Below, in pieces: positions 1 through 8,565 of a stretch of 33,796 bases of DNA (positions are counted from its first letter, which is position 1; every line of letters begins with the position of its first letter). The notes beneath the pieces are model-generated. The model saw nothing but the letters and a program-made list of their open reading frames with translations. It ran no database searches and had not been told where the DNA came from. Origin of the DNA: Nanobdellota archaeon (GTDB taxonomy: Archaea; Nanobdellota; Nanobdellia; Pacearchaeales; GW2011-AR1); assembly GCA_018818285.1 (NCBI GenBank), contig JAHIRT010000063.1:1-33796 (forward strand), written 5' to 3'. The translations under genes were made by a program, and so were the position numbers.

Positions 1-42
1 GAAGAAGTAATGGAAAGACTAAGAGAATTAGGATATACTTAA
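1..42 (+). CDS. C-terminal end of a CDS cut by the window edge
   Basis: Frame 1 reads 13 codons (ending ELGYT) and a TAA stop at 40-42. The stop overlaps the stop of the convergent minus-strand ORF at 39-41, which suits a real gene end. The remnant is too short to identify. Confidence 0.4.
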   Translation, partial: EEVMERLRELGYT

Positions 43-290
43 GGAGAAAGCTGATTTTTAGATATTTTTTGCCCAACTATTATTAACTCTGGCCTTATTC
101 TTGGTATAAGCCATGAAACTAATTGCAAAGAATTATAATAACAAAAAGTGTTTATGTAATCCTTATAAATAATTTTTAGTTTATTTGTGAGAAAAAATTT
201 TTCTAACATTGGTTGAGTAAAAGAAAAATTATTGTGAGTATCAAGAGGAAAATCTTTGTTTAATTTAATATTCCATGAAGGATTATCCAT
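39..290 (-). CDS. Short protein, possible methyltransferase C-terminal remnant
   Basis: An 83-residue ORF whose ATG directly follows the TAA of the GT8 gene (TAA-ATG, no gap) in the same frame. There is no SAM-binding glycine motif. The end (a FTQPML-like segment, then SWLIPRIRPELIIVGQK) resembles the last part of class I SAM methyltransferases found in glycan clusters, so it may be what is left after the N-terminal part was lost. That likeness is a recollection of family style and is weak. It could also be an ordinary small hypothetical protein translated by re-initiation after GT8. Confidence 0.4.
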   Translation of the reverse strand: MDNPSWNIKLNKDFPLDTHNNFSFTQPMLEKFFLTNKLKIIYKDYINTFCYYNSLQLVSWLIPRIRPELIIVGQKISKNQLSP

Positions 291-1298
291 TTAGGTTTTA
301 AAATTTCTTAATTCTTCTTCACTAAGATATCTAAATTCCTGCTGATTCTTAGAGGGCCTGCTAAAAATAGATTTTATCTTTAATTTTGTTTCCCAAGGAA
401 TTGGTTTTATAATCAATCTGAAAAGCTTGAGAATAAATCCTTTTAATGTTATTTTTGGATATTTTGCATTTTTCCAAGGAGTTTGCTTTAAGTAGTGCCA
501 GTATCTGTTTCTTAATGGATGAACTTTTTCATATATCCAAGGTTTTATTGTATAATGCACTATTTTTGGATTTGCGAGAATTTCATTTAATTTTTTTTCT
601 CCTATAACTTTTTTTAATTCCAGGCTTTTATAATAAAATGGATGAACTATGTTCCATTCATATGGAAGAGCTTTCCAGTCTTTTTGCATAATAAAATTTA
701 AGCCATCTTGGTCCTGAATTCTTATTTTATCTGGATTTTCTCTTATGAATTTAATTACATTTTTCAGGACATTGTTTTTCTTCCATTTAACACAATCAAC
801 TACCATAACACCAGAATTAAAGTATTTCTGGTTGTCTGGAAATCCTAAATTTTTTGCTGAGATTTCTTTTGTATATATTCCAACATCAGGAATAGCTCCA
901 ATGGTTTTATTATCTAAACTTATTTCATTTAACTCTTTTATATCTCCTTCTACTATTATGTCTGAATCAAGAATTATAATTTTTTCTATATTTTTTATTT
1001 TTTCTGCAAAAAGAAGCTTGCAGTAGATTATTGGAGTAAGATGCTTGCCTAATTTTAGTCCTTTGAATAAAAGCCAATCATTTACATCTGGTTTAATAAA
1101 ACTAAGTTTTGAACCAAAATCATCACAAATTTTTTTCATTAATTTTTTGCTTTTTTCATTTATACCACCGTCAAAAATATAAAAGTGGATATCTGAAGAA
1201 CAAGAACAATTCTTCATTATAGAAAACATCCAAACTCCTGTGTGCTGGGCATAATTCTCGTCTGCTATTGTTCCTATGTTAATAGAGTTATTTTTCAT
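291..1298 (-). CDS. Glycosyltransferase family 8 (LgtC/GlgA-like GT-A)
   Basis: 335 residues. The N-terminus has the GT8 nucleotide-binding start (NIGTIADENYAQHTGVWMFS). A DxD metal site lies in IILDSDIIVEGDI near residue 113. It is followed by YFNSGVMVVDCVKWK, DQDGLNFIMQ and HYTIKPWI, all typical of GT8 retaining enzymes that move galactose or glucose from a nucleotide sugar. The C-terminus is basic and may sit at the membrane. A TATA-like CTTTATATAG (minus strand) lies about 29 nt upstream of the ATG. It diverges from the UDP-galactopyranose mutase gene, so a role in a galactose-containing surface glycan is likely; the acceptor is unknown. Confidence 0.85.
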   Translation of the reverse strand: MKNNSINIGTIADENYAQHTGVWMFSIMKNCSCSSDIHFYIFDGGINEKSKKLMKKICDDFGSKLSFIKPDVNDWLLFKGLKLGKHLTPIIYCKLLFAEKIKNIEKIIILDSDIIVEGDIKELNEISLDNKTIGAIPDVGIYTKEISAKNLGFPDNQKYFNSGVMVVDCVKWKKNNVLKNVIKFIRENPDKIRIQDQDGLNFIMQKDWKALPYEWNIVHPFYYKSLELKKVIGEKKLNEILANPKIVHYTIKPWIYEKVHPLRNRYWHYLKQTPWKNAKYPKITLKGFILKLFRLIIKPIPWETKLKIKSIFSRPSKNQQEFRYLSEEELRNFKT

Positions 1299-1439
1299 TC
1301 TTGTAGTTTAGTAAATCTAACCCTATATAAAGATTTCTGAAATTTTTTGATTATTTGGGATTATTTTATAACCTAATGACAGTAATAAAAAATTTAAGAT
1401 AGATTTATTAATTCAGTGTTCTGAAAATGAATATTTAAG

Positions 1440-2546
1440 ATGGGGGATAAAAAAGAAATTCTTGTTGTTGGAGCTGGAATAACTGGGCTGACTATTGCAG
1501 AAAGAATTGCAAATGTTCTTGGAAAAGAAGTTTTAGTTATAGACAAAAGAAATCATATAGGTGGGAATTGCTTTGATTTTTATAATAAACATGGAATTTT
1601 GATTCCTTTATATGGGCCACATATTTTTCATACAGATTATGAAGAAGTTATTAATTATTTAGATAATTTTACAGATTGGTATCCTTATGAGCATAAAGTT
1701 TTAAGCAGTATAGACGGCAAAACAATTGTTCCTATTCCTGTTAATATTGAAACTGTTAATAAAATTTTTAATAAAGAAATAAAAAATGCTGTTGCTATGG
1801 AAAAATGGCTTGAAAAAAATACTCCAAAAATTGATAATCCAAAAAATAGTGAAGAGTCTGCTATTTCAAGAATTGGAAAAGAACTATATGAATTATTGAT
1901 TAAAAACTACACAAAAAAACAATGGGATTTGTGGCCTCATGAATTAGGTCCTGAAGTTTTAAATAGACTTCCTGTTAGGCCAAATTTTAATGATCATTAT
2001 TTTTCAGACAAATATCAAGGAATGCCTAAAAATGGGTACACAAAAATGTTTGAAAATATGATTAAGAATAAAAAAATTAAAATTCTGCTTAACACAGATT
2101 TTTTTAAATTAAAACAAAAGTTTGGTAGCATAATTTTTACTGGAAAAGTTGATGATTACTTTAAAAATAATGGTTTAAATGAATTACAGTACAGGGCTTT
2201 AAAATTTGAATTTGAAACTTATAATAAAGAATTTTTTCAAAATTCTATGGTTGTTAATTATCCAAACACAGAGGAATTTACAAGGATTACAGAAAATAAA
2301 CATGCAACAGGACAAAGGCATCATAAAACAACAATAATAAAAGAATATCCTGGATGGGAAGGAGAGCCAAGTTATCCTGTTTTTTCTGAACAAAATAAAA
2401 AATTATATTTAGAATATGAAAAATTAGCAAAACAAGCTGAAAAAGAAAATATATTTTTCTTAGGGAGATTAGCAGAATTTAAATATCTTGATATGGATGA
2501 TGCTTTTAAAAATAGTTTAGATTTTTTTGAGAAGAAGATTAAATAA
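1440..2546 (+). CDS. glf: UDP-galactopyranose mutase
   Basis: 368 residues, normal length. It converts UDP-Galp to UDP-Galf using reduced FAD. Visible features are the Rossmann FAD motif GAGITGLTIAERIA at the N-terminus, RNHIGGNCFD, the substrate-site segment YGPHIFHT, KNYTKKQWD, and the C-terminal half with NYPNTEEFTRITE, GEPSYPVF and FFLGRLAEFKYLDMDDA. The arginine in FLGRLAEF is the conserved diphosphate-binding residue. Another ATG at 1427 is out of frame and closes after three codons, so the ATG at 1440 is taken. Its presence implies that this archaeon makes galactofuranose for its surface glycans. Confidence 0.96.
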   Translation: MGDKKEILVVGAGITGLTIAERIANVLGKEVLVIDKRNHIGGNCFDFYNKHGILIPLYGPHIFHTDYEEVINYLDNFTDWYPYEHKVLSSIDGKTIVPIPVNIETVNKIFNKEIKNAVAMEKWLEKNTPKIDNPKNSEESAISRIGKELYELLIKNYTKKQWDLWPHELGPEVLNRLPVRPNFNDHYFSDKYQGMPKNGYTKMFENMIKNKKIKILLNTDFFKLKQKFGSIIFTGKVDDYFKNNGLNELQYRALKFEFETYNKEFFQNSMVVNYPNTEEFTRITENKHATGQRHHKTTIIKEYPGWEGEPSYPVFSEQNKKLYLEYEKLAKQAEKENIFFLGRLAEFKYLDMDDAFKNSLDFFEKKIK

Positions 2547-2564
2547 AAAAAATAAAAAATTATT

Positions 2565-2924
2565 TTATGCTACTTGTTTTTGTGCTGGATTGTATTCAAT
2601 TAGTTCTCTTACTAATTCCCTTTCTTTTGGTGGGAGATTTCTAAGTGATTGTTGTAATGCATCAAAAGAAAACCCTTTCGCACTGAGTGATTCTTGAGTA
2701 CAATATCTATCAAATTCTTTTGCAAATGTTTCTAGAATAGGGCTTGTTTCTTTTCTAAATGCTCCTCTATGCTGACCTATAAGTGCAACTAAATTTCCAT
2801 TTGAAAAACAAACTTCATAATCAACACCATCACCAACCATACCATCTGTATCAGCATAGAACACACCCATATATGCGTCTGCAGTAACATTTTTTGCTTT
2901 TTTATCAGGAGACTGTAAAATCAT
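2565..2924 (-). CDS. Conserved-looking hypothetical protein
   Basis: 119 residues with balanced composition (little Lys/Asn bias), which argues that it is a real gene. The N-terminal half (AYMGVFYADTDGMVGDGVDYEVCF) looks like a small beta-rich domain. The C-terminal half is helical and acidic-basic, with LRNLPPKERELVRELIEY. There is no membrane segment or known motif. It is convergent with glf and divergent from the gene at 3049. The start codon lies inside a perfect 8-bp inverted repeat, so a bound regulator could block it. Function not recognised. Confidence 0.6.
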   Translation of the reverse strand: MILQSPDKKAKNVTADAYMGVFYADTDGMVGDGVDYEVCFSNGNLVALIGQHRGAFRKETSPILETFAKEFDRYCTQESLSAKGFSFDALQQSLRNLPPKERELVRELIEYNPAQKQVA

Positions 2925-2938
2925 ACAATGATTGTATG
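2922..2938. repeat. Perfect palindrome over the start codon
   Basis: Arms CATACAAT and ATTGTATG, 8 bp each, around one central base. One arm contains the ATG of the minus-strand gene ending at 2924. Another ATTGTAT half-site lies at about 2995, between the divergent genes. It could be an operator or an RNA hairpin covering the start. Confidence 0.45.
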
Positions 2939-3048
2939 CTGATTTTTTTCATGATTTGTTTCTTTGACAAGTAGATACGAAAGATATATTATAGATTGTA
3001 TACTTTAGAGCATAATAATTCTTAAAAGTTGTTTTTATAAGATTTATT

Positions 3049-3867
3049 ATGAAAAAAGGAAATCTCGCAATTGTAAGCATGAGTTTTGTTAAACCAGAAG
3101 ATGCAGCATTACAAGAAAGAATACTTGGTACAATGAAAGCTTTTACAGATAGGGGATATCCTGTTTATGTTGCTGATGGGGGAAGCCCAGATGAATTTGT
3201 TAGGAATATTAAAGGGCTTGGTGTTAATGTTATAACAAAAGAAGAATTAATAGAATGTTATGGACAGCATCCAAAACTTCCTGGACAGCATAAGTCAGCT
3301 TATTTTGCTGCTCTTGATGATGGTGCAGAACATTGTTTATATTCAGAACCAGATAAAAAAGAATGGGCTGAATCAGGAAATTTAGAGTTGGCTGTTAAAC
3401 AATATTTTAATGAACAATTAGAACATGGAGAAATTGCAAGAACTCCTGAACAAATGCAGACTTTTCCTGCTGCACAACAAATAACAGAAGGAATTTTAAA
3501 TAAACAGCTTGGTTTATGGACTGGAGTTGAAGGAGATTATATTTATGGACCCCAAATATCTTCAAAGGGATTAATAGAAACAATTGATCATATTCCAAAT
3601 AATCCTTCTCTTGGATGGGCAACAGTTACTTGGCTTCCAATTATAGCAACTATGCGGGGAATGAAACTTGGAATGCTTAATTATGGATTAGGATGCCCAA
3701 CAGAACAGCAAACAGAAGTAACACAAGAAGATGTTGAATATAGATTAAAACAAGGCAGAGATAATTTAATGGGGATTAATACTGCTGTAGCATTGGGAAT
3801 AGAAAGTGAATTGGATAGAATAGGTATATTGAATCAATATATTCAAAGAAATGTTGATATTAAATAA
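3049..3867 (+). CDS. Possible GT-A-like glycosyltransferase of unknown type
   Basis: 272 residues, soluble. The start resembles a nucleotide-sugar fold: NLAIVSMSF, then RGYPVYVADGGSPDEFV, then LGVNVITKEE. A later CLYSEPDK segment (about residue 100) could hold the metal-binding acid residues, as in mannosylglycerate-synthase-like proteins that carry a TEPDK-type motif. The rest (GVEGDYIYGPQ, WATVTWLPIIATMRG, LNYGLGCPTEQQTE) is not recognised. TTAAAA at 3022-3027 lies about 25 nt before the ATG, so the gene should be leaderless. Glycan-gene neighbours support a sugar-related role, but the reaction is not shown. Confidence 0.5.
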   Translation: MKKGNLAIVSMSFVKPEDAALQERILGTMKAFTDRGYPVYVADGGSPDEFVRNIKGLGVNVITKEELIECYGQHPKLPGQHKSAYFAALDDGAEHCLYSEPDKKEWAESGNLELAVKQYFNEQLEHGEIARTPEQMQTFPAAQQITEGILNKQLGLWTGVEGDYIYGPQISSKGLIETIDHIPNNPSLGWATVTWLPIIATMRGMKLGMLNYGLGCPTEQQTEVTQEDVEYRLKQGRDNLMGINTAVALGIESELDRIGILNQYIQRNVDIK

Positions 3868-3876
3868 AAAATTATT

Positions 3877-5247
3877 TTAATTTTCTAAAGATTTCTGCTC
3901 ATCTTTTCTCAAACCTAATTTTGTTTTAAGGATTGTTTTAATTTTAAACAAGCAATAGCTAAAATGCCTGTTTTTCATGAGAAGCATTGCTTTTTTAAAA
4001 TATGTAAGATAAGATGTTTTGCTTAATTCATTAACTGTTTCTAAAAGCAATTTTGTTGGAACTTCACTTACATTAATGCTTCCTTGCTTTAAAGTACCAA
4101 ATTCTGCCCATTCATTAAGAGTTTTTGGGGCTTTCATCAAGCCTTGTTTAATACACAGATTATAAAGCTCTGTGTTTGGATAAGGAGTGAAAACTTTTAT
4201 ATCAACTGCCTCTGGCTTGTATTTTTTTATAAAATTTTCTGTTTGCTTAAGTTCTTTAATTGTTTCTGTTGGCAATCCAGCCATAAAACTTCCATCTACA
4301 AAAATTCCATATTTTTTGCATTGTTTTATTGCTTCAATATTCTGTTTGAGAGTTACATCTTTATGCAGAAAATCCAAAATTCTTTGGCTTCCTGATTCAA
4401 AGCCAAACTGCATGCTCCAACAGCCAGCTTTTTTCAGATTTTTCATAACTTTATCCTGGACTTGGTCAACTCTTTGAAAAATATGAAAGATTGCATTATA
4501 TTTTGATAATGCATTGCAAATCTTTTCTGTTCTTTTGCTTAAATTAGCAAAATTATCATCTGCAATTGTAAATTCCCTTATATTATATTTTTCCAAAACT
4601 TTTTTAATTGATTTTATTGTTTTATCTGTGTCGTAAAATCTTAAAGTTCTCCCAAGATTATAACAAAAAGTGCATCTTCCTGGACAGCCACGCGAAGTGA
4701 AAAAAGTTGCTACTGGATATTTTTTTACTTCAATCAAGTCATAATTTGGGATTGGCAAGTCTCCTAAATTTATAAATGGGTGCATTGGATTGTAATTAAT
4801 ATTTTTGATTTTCAGAATGTTCTTATTATCTGCTTTTTTTTTGTCAATTAAATCGCAAATTTCAAGCAGAGCAAGTTCTCCTTCTCCTCTAATAACATAA
4901 TCAATATATGGAAAATCTAAAAGTGATTTTGGCTCAAGAGTTGCATGAGTTCCTCCTATGATAACCAAAGCATTGGAATTTTTTTTAACAATCTCTGACA
5001 CCTGCATTATGTCCTTTAAGCCCTGAGAAGTATATGCTGTCATTCCAACAATATCTGGAGTGAATTTTTTTAGAATTGAAATTAGTTTTTTATTGTTATA
5101 ATAAAGATTTCTGTCTAAAATATTTGCTTTATGTTTTTTTTCATTTAATAAAGTTGCAAGTTCAACTAATGCCAAAGGCATCCATGGAGAAGTATTTTCA
5201 GGATTGTCTATATCATAATTCCCCTGAACAAATAAGACTTTTGCCAT
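3877..5247 (-). CDS. B12-binding-domain radical SAM protein (COG1032 type)
   Basis: 456 residues. The N-terminal 150 residues form a cobalamin-binding-like Rossmann domain (KVLFVQGNYD, DIVGMTAYT, IIGGTHATLEP, YVIRGEGE). The DxHxxG motif for base-off B12 is not seen, which is common in this class. The radical SAM core has SRGCPGRCTFCY, whose CxxxCxxC cysteines bind the [4Fe-4S] cluster, then ADDNFANL and QFGFESGSQRIL. The C-terminal 60 residues are basic. Enzymes of this class methylate or rearrange unactivated carbons in lipids, sugars and natural products. A TTTTAAATAA box lies about 24 nt upstream. Divergent from the flippase gene; substrate unknown. Confidence 0.85.
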   Translation of the reverse strand: MAKVLFVQGNYDIDNPENTSPWMPLALVELATLLNEKKHKANILDRNLYYNNKKLISILKKFTPDIVGMTAYTSQGLKDIMQVSEIVKKNSNALVIIGGTHATLEPKSLLDFPYIDYVIRGEGELALLEICDLIDKKKADNKNILKIKNINYNPMHPFINLGDLPIPNYDLIEVKKYPVATFFTSRGCPGRCTFCYNLGRTLRFYDTDKTIKSIKKVLEKYNIREFTIADDNFANLSKRTEKICNALSKYNAIFHIFQRVDQVQDKVMKNLKKAGCWSMQFGFESGSQRILDFLHKDVTLKQNIEAIKQCKKYGIFVDGSFMAGLPTETIKELKQTENFIKKYKPEAVDIKVFTPYPNTELYNLCIKQGLMKAPKTLNEWAEFGTLKQGSINVSEVPTKLLLETVNELSKTSYLTYFKKAMLLMKNRHFSYCLFKIKTILKTKLGLRKDEQKSLEN

Positions 5248-5305
5248 TTTTTACCAAATAATCTTGTTTTAAATAATTAATTATTCTTAAACATTACTAA
5301 TTAGA

Positions 5306-5313
5306 TTTAAATA
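5306..5313 (+). promoter_or_regulatory. TATA box of the leaderless flippase gene
   Basis: TTTAAATA with its centre 25.5 nt before the ATG at 5335, the spacing expected between an archaeal TATA box and a transcription start at the start codon. Confidence 0.6.
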
Positions 5314-5334
5314 TCTTAAATAGCAGATTATTAT

Positions 5335-6906
5335 ATGGAAGAGGAGAATACAAGGGCTGTTATTGGAAAAAATTCTTTCTGGGAATTAATATCTAAGATA
5401 ATTGAAAAAATTGGGGCTGTTGTATTCACTATAATTCTTGCCAGATTTTTGCTTCCTGAAAGTTTTGGGGCTTATAGTCTTACTATTTCTGTTGCATTAA
5501 TATTTATTGCAGCGATTAATTATTCGGTAGACAGAACTATGATGAAATATGTTTCTGATGCTTTAGGAAAAAAAAGAAAATCTCTTGCTTCAGCTTATTT
5601 TAAGTATATATTTAAAAAAAAGGTAATGTTTTCTTTGATAGCTTCTATTTTGCTGATAATTCTTTCTTATCCATTAGCAGTTTATGTTTTTAAAAAGCCA
5701 TTTCTTTTTCCTTCTCTTTTGATTTCAGGGGCATACATATTTGTTTTGGCCTTAGAAAGTTCTTATGAATCTTTATTTTATGTTTTCAAAAAAGTAAAAG
5801 GAAAAGCAATTAAAGAGACATTCAAACAGTTTTTCAGAATATCAACAATCTTAATTATTTTTTTATTTATTGCAAAGTCATATTATGTTGTAGGGGTTAT
5901 ATTTGGATTGATATTGACGAGTATTTTTGTTTTAATTTTCATTAGAAAATATATGGAAAAATCTGCATTTTTTATTTTTAAAAAAGAAGCAAAGGTAAAA
6001 ATTGACAAGAAAAGAGTAACTGGTTTTTTTTATTATATGCTTTTGATTAGTTTTATTGGAACTATTCTTTCTTATACAAATGTGGTTTTGCTTGGAATTT
6101 TTTTGCCAGATTCAATGTATATTGGATTATATAGCTCTGCAATAGCATTAATATGGGGACTTACTGGAATGTTAAATCTATCCTCTGTATTTTTGCCTGT
6201 TTTTACTCAAATCAAAGAAAAAAATCTTGAGGTAGGATTTAACAAGATTCTTAGATATTCATTAATACTTACAGTTCCTGCAGCATTTGGAATCTTAGCA
6301 CTTTCAAGGTACATTATTTTTTTTATTTATGGAGAGAGTTATTTAGAAGCTTCAATTATTCTTTCTGTTATGGCATTTATGATAATTGAAGGTGTTAATG
6401 GAAGCATTATCTTTACCTTATTTTCTGCAAAAGAAAAACTTAAGTACTTTACAAAAATTATAGCCTATACATTTTTTATGAATATAACTTTGAGCATTAT
6501 TTTAATAAAAGTTATATTAAGTTATACAAATTCTCAATTACTTGCTTCAACAGGAGCAGCAGTTTCAGCACTAATCAGCAATTATTTCTTTTTTATTCTT
6601 TTAATAATTGGATTAAAAAGGAAAATAAAAATAAAAATAGAATATGTTAATTTTGTCAAGCCACTTATAGCTTCATTAATTATGTTTTTTTCAATTTTGG
6701 GATTACTTAATCTTGTAAAAGACATTAATTTAATTTTTGGAATTTTTTTGGTTTTTGTGGGGGTTATTATTTATTTGTTGGTGCTTTTTGCTATCAAGGG
6801 AGCATGTATAGAAGACATTAAAACATTTATAGAGATTCTTCCGGCTACAAATCTTTATAAATTGAGGGCTTCTGTTTTAGATTATGGAAAAATCAAAGAA
6901 ATTTAA
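5335..6906 (+). CDS. Polysaccharide flippase, Wzx/MATE-like (oligosaccharide translocase)
   Basis: 523 residues, strongly hydrophobic, with about 12-14 predicted membrane segments. The start NSFWELISKIIEKIGAVVFTIILARFLLPESFGAYSLTISV matches the polysaccharide biosynthesis/MOP exporter family. The protein should flip lipid-linked sugars to the outer face of the membrane. A TATA box at 25.5 nt implies a leaderless mRNA. Its last 23 bases overlap the start of the next radical SAM gene, so the two are co-transcribed and likely translationally coupled. This places the radical SAM product in the same surface-glycan or lipid pathway. Confidence 0.9.
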   Translation: MEEENTRAVIGKNSFWELISKIIEKIGAVVFTIILARFLLPESFGAYSLTISVALIFIAAINYSVDRTMMKYVSDALGKKRKSLASAYFKYIFKKKVMFSLIASILLIILSYPLAVYVFKKPFLFPSLLISGAYIFVLALESSYESLFYVFKKVKGKAIKETFKQFFRISTILIIFLFIAKSYYVVGVIFGLILTSIFVLIFIRKYMEKSAFFIFKKEAKVKIDKKRVTGFFYYMLLISFIGTILSYTNVVLLGIFLPDSMYIGLYSSAIALIWGLTGMLNLSSVFLPVFTQIKEKNLEVGFNKILRYSLILTVPAAFGILALSRYIIFFIYGESYLEASIILSVMAFMIIEGVNGSIIFTLFSAKEKLKYFTKIIAYTFFMNITLSIILIKVILSYTNSQLLASTGAAVSALISNYFFFILLIIGLKRKIKIKIEYVNFVKPLIASLIMFFSILGLLNLVKDINLIFGIFLVFVGVIIYLLVLFAIKGACIEDIKTFIEILPATNLYKLRASVLDYGKIKEI

Positions 6907-8521
6907 GATTTTGATAATTGTTCCAAGATATCCTTCTGATAAAAGAAGTGTTAATGAGGCTAATTTTAGATATCAATTTCCATTTGGATTAGCATATATT
7001 TCAGCTGTTTTAAAAAAAGAAGGATATGATACTGATATTTTAAATTTAAATCATTATAATGGCAGTACTGAAGAACTTATTAATAAAAAACTTGATGAAA
7101 AGAAATATGATTTTGTTGGGAGTGGTGGAAATGCAATGATTTATTATATTATTAAATGCATGATAAATTCTGTAAAAAAACACAAAACAAAACCAAAGTT
7201 TATTTTGGGTGGGCCAATAATCACAAGCGAGCCTGAACTTATTTTCAAGAGTTTAAAGCCAGATTTTGCTGTGGTTGGGGAAGGAGAAGAAACAATTGTA
7301 GAATTATTAGATTGTTTAGAAAAGAAAAAAAATATGGAAAAAGTAAAGGGGATAATTTATTTTGATAAAAATAGTAAAATGATTATGAATAAAAAAAGGG
7401 AGGTTATCCAAAATTTAGAAACTCTTCCATTTCCAGATTTTGATGGGCTTGAATTTGAGAAGTTTCTTAAGCATAGCCATTGCAATGATTTTTTTTATAC
7501 ACAATTTTTTGATTATCCAAGAATTTATCCAATATTTGGAAGCAGGGGCTGTCCTTTTAACTGCACTTTTTGTTATCATGAAGGAAGATATAGAAAAAGG
7601 TCGATAAAAAATATTATGAAAGAGCTGATTCCTGCAGTTAAAAAATATAAAATAAATATAATATACTTATATGATGAGTGTTTTTCCATAGATAAAAAAA
7701 GATTATATGAACTTTGCAAAGAGATTAAAAAATTGAGAAAGGAAATATCTTGGGATTTAAGATGGACATGTCAACTTTCAGCTGGTTATGTTAATAAAGA
7801 AGTATTAAAAGAAATGAAAAATTCTGGCTGTGTTATGATAAGTTATGGTTTTGAAAGCATGAGTCCTGAAGTTTTGAAAAGCATGAGAAAGCCAATTACT
7901 CCTGAGCAGATTGATACAATTTTTAAAGAAACCTTAAAACAAAAAATGGGAATGCAGGGATTTTTTATTTTTGGGGATATTGTAGAAACAAAAGAAACAG
8001 CTAAAATAACTTTAGATTGGTGGAAGAAAAATGCAAAAGGGCAAATAGGTTTGGGATTTATTCAGCCATATCCCGGAAGTGAGATATACAATCATTGCTT
8101 GAAAAAAGGCATAATCAAAGACAGATTAGAATACATAAAAAATGAAATCTCAATAGATCAGTGGCATAATATGACTGACAAGATGACTGATAAGGAAATT
8201 AAGAAATTAAAAAAAGAGATTTTGGGTTGCATGGCGAGATACTGCAAATTTGTAAAGCCAATTTCCATGAAAAAAGAAAAAGAAAATGTTTATGAATTCA
8301 AAGTCAGATGTCCTTATTGTGGAAAAATGCAGGATTACAAAAACTGTTTTGTGAAAAACAGGTATAGTTATGGATTTTATATGACTTGCAGGAATTGTTT
8401 TATGAGATTCTTTATAGTGAGTCTTATCCAAAAATTAGGATATAGATATTACCCCCAAGTCAGAGCAATAAGAGATTTACAAAGAAGATTTCATGAATAT
8501 TTCATAAAAAAGAAGTTATAA
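6884..8521 (+). CDS. B12-binding-domain radical SAM protein with C-terminal zinc ribbon
   Basis: 545 residues. B12-like N-terminal domain (ILIIVPRYPSDKR, FPFGLAYISAVLKKEGYDTDIL, FILGGPIITSEPEL, FAVVGEGEETI). The radical SAM site is GSRGCPFNCTFCYHEGRYRKRS, with CxxxCxxC. ISYGFESMSPEVLKSMRKPITPEQ and QPYPGSEIYNHC follow, as usual for COG1032. Beyond the normal end, residues about 474-506 form a zinc-ribbon-like module (RCPYCGKMQDYKNC, then MTCRNC), an unusual addition. There is no DxHxxG motif. It starts inside the end of the flippase gene. The catalysed reaction is unknown. Confidence 0.87.
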   Translation: MEKSKKFKILIIVPRYPSDKRSVNEANFRYQFPFGLAYISAVLKKEGYDTDILNLNHYNGSTEELINKKLDEKKYDFVGSGGNAMIYYIIKCMINSVKKHKTKPKFILGGPIITSEPELIFKSLKPDFAVVGEGEETIVELLDCLEKKKNMEKVKGIIYFDKNSKMIMNKKREVIQNLETLPFPDFDGLEFEKFLKHSHCNDFFYTQFFDYPRIYPIFGSRGCPFNCTFCYHEGRYRKRSIKNIMKELIPAVKKYKINIIYLYDECFSIDKKRLYELCKEIKKLRKEISWDLRWTCQLSAGYVNKEVLKEMKNSGCVMISYGFESMSPEVLKSMRKPITPEQIDTIFKETLKQKMGMQGFFIFGDIVETKETAKITLDWWKKNAKGQIGLGFIQPYPGSEIYNHCLKKGIIKDRLEYIKNEISIDQWHNMTDKMTDKEIKKLKKEILGCMARYCKFVKPISMKKEKENVYEFKVRCPYCGKMQDYKNCFVKNRYSYGFYMTCRNCFMRFFIVSLIQKLGYRYYPQVRAIRDLQRRFHEYFIKKKL

Positions 8522-8537
8522 TGTTTTACATAAAGAC

Positions 8538-8544
8538 TTAAAAA
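8538..8544 (+). promoter_or_regulatory. TATA box for the third B12-type radical SAM gene
   Basis: CTTAAAAAC has its TTAAAAA core centred 25 nt before the ATG at 8566, implying a leaderless start separate from the flippase operon. Confidence 0.55.
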
Positions 8545-8565
8545 CTACTAATTTTTCAAAAACAA

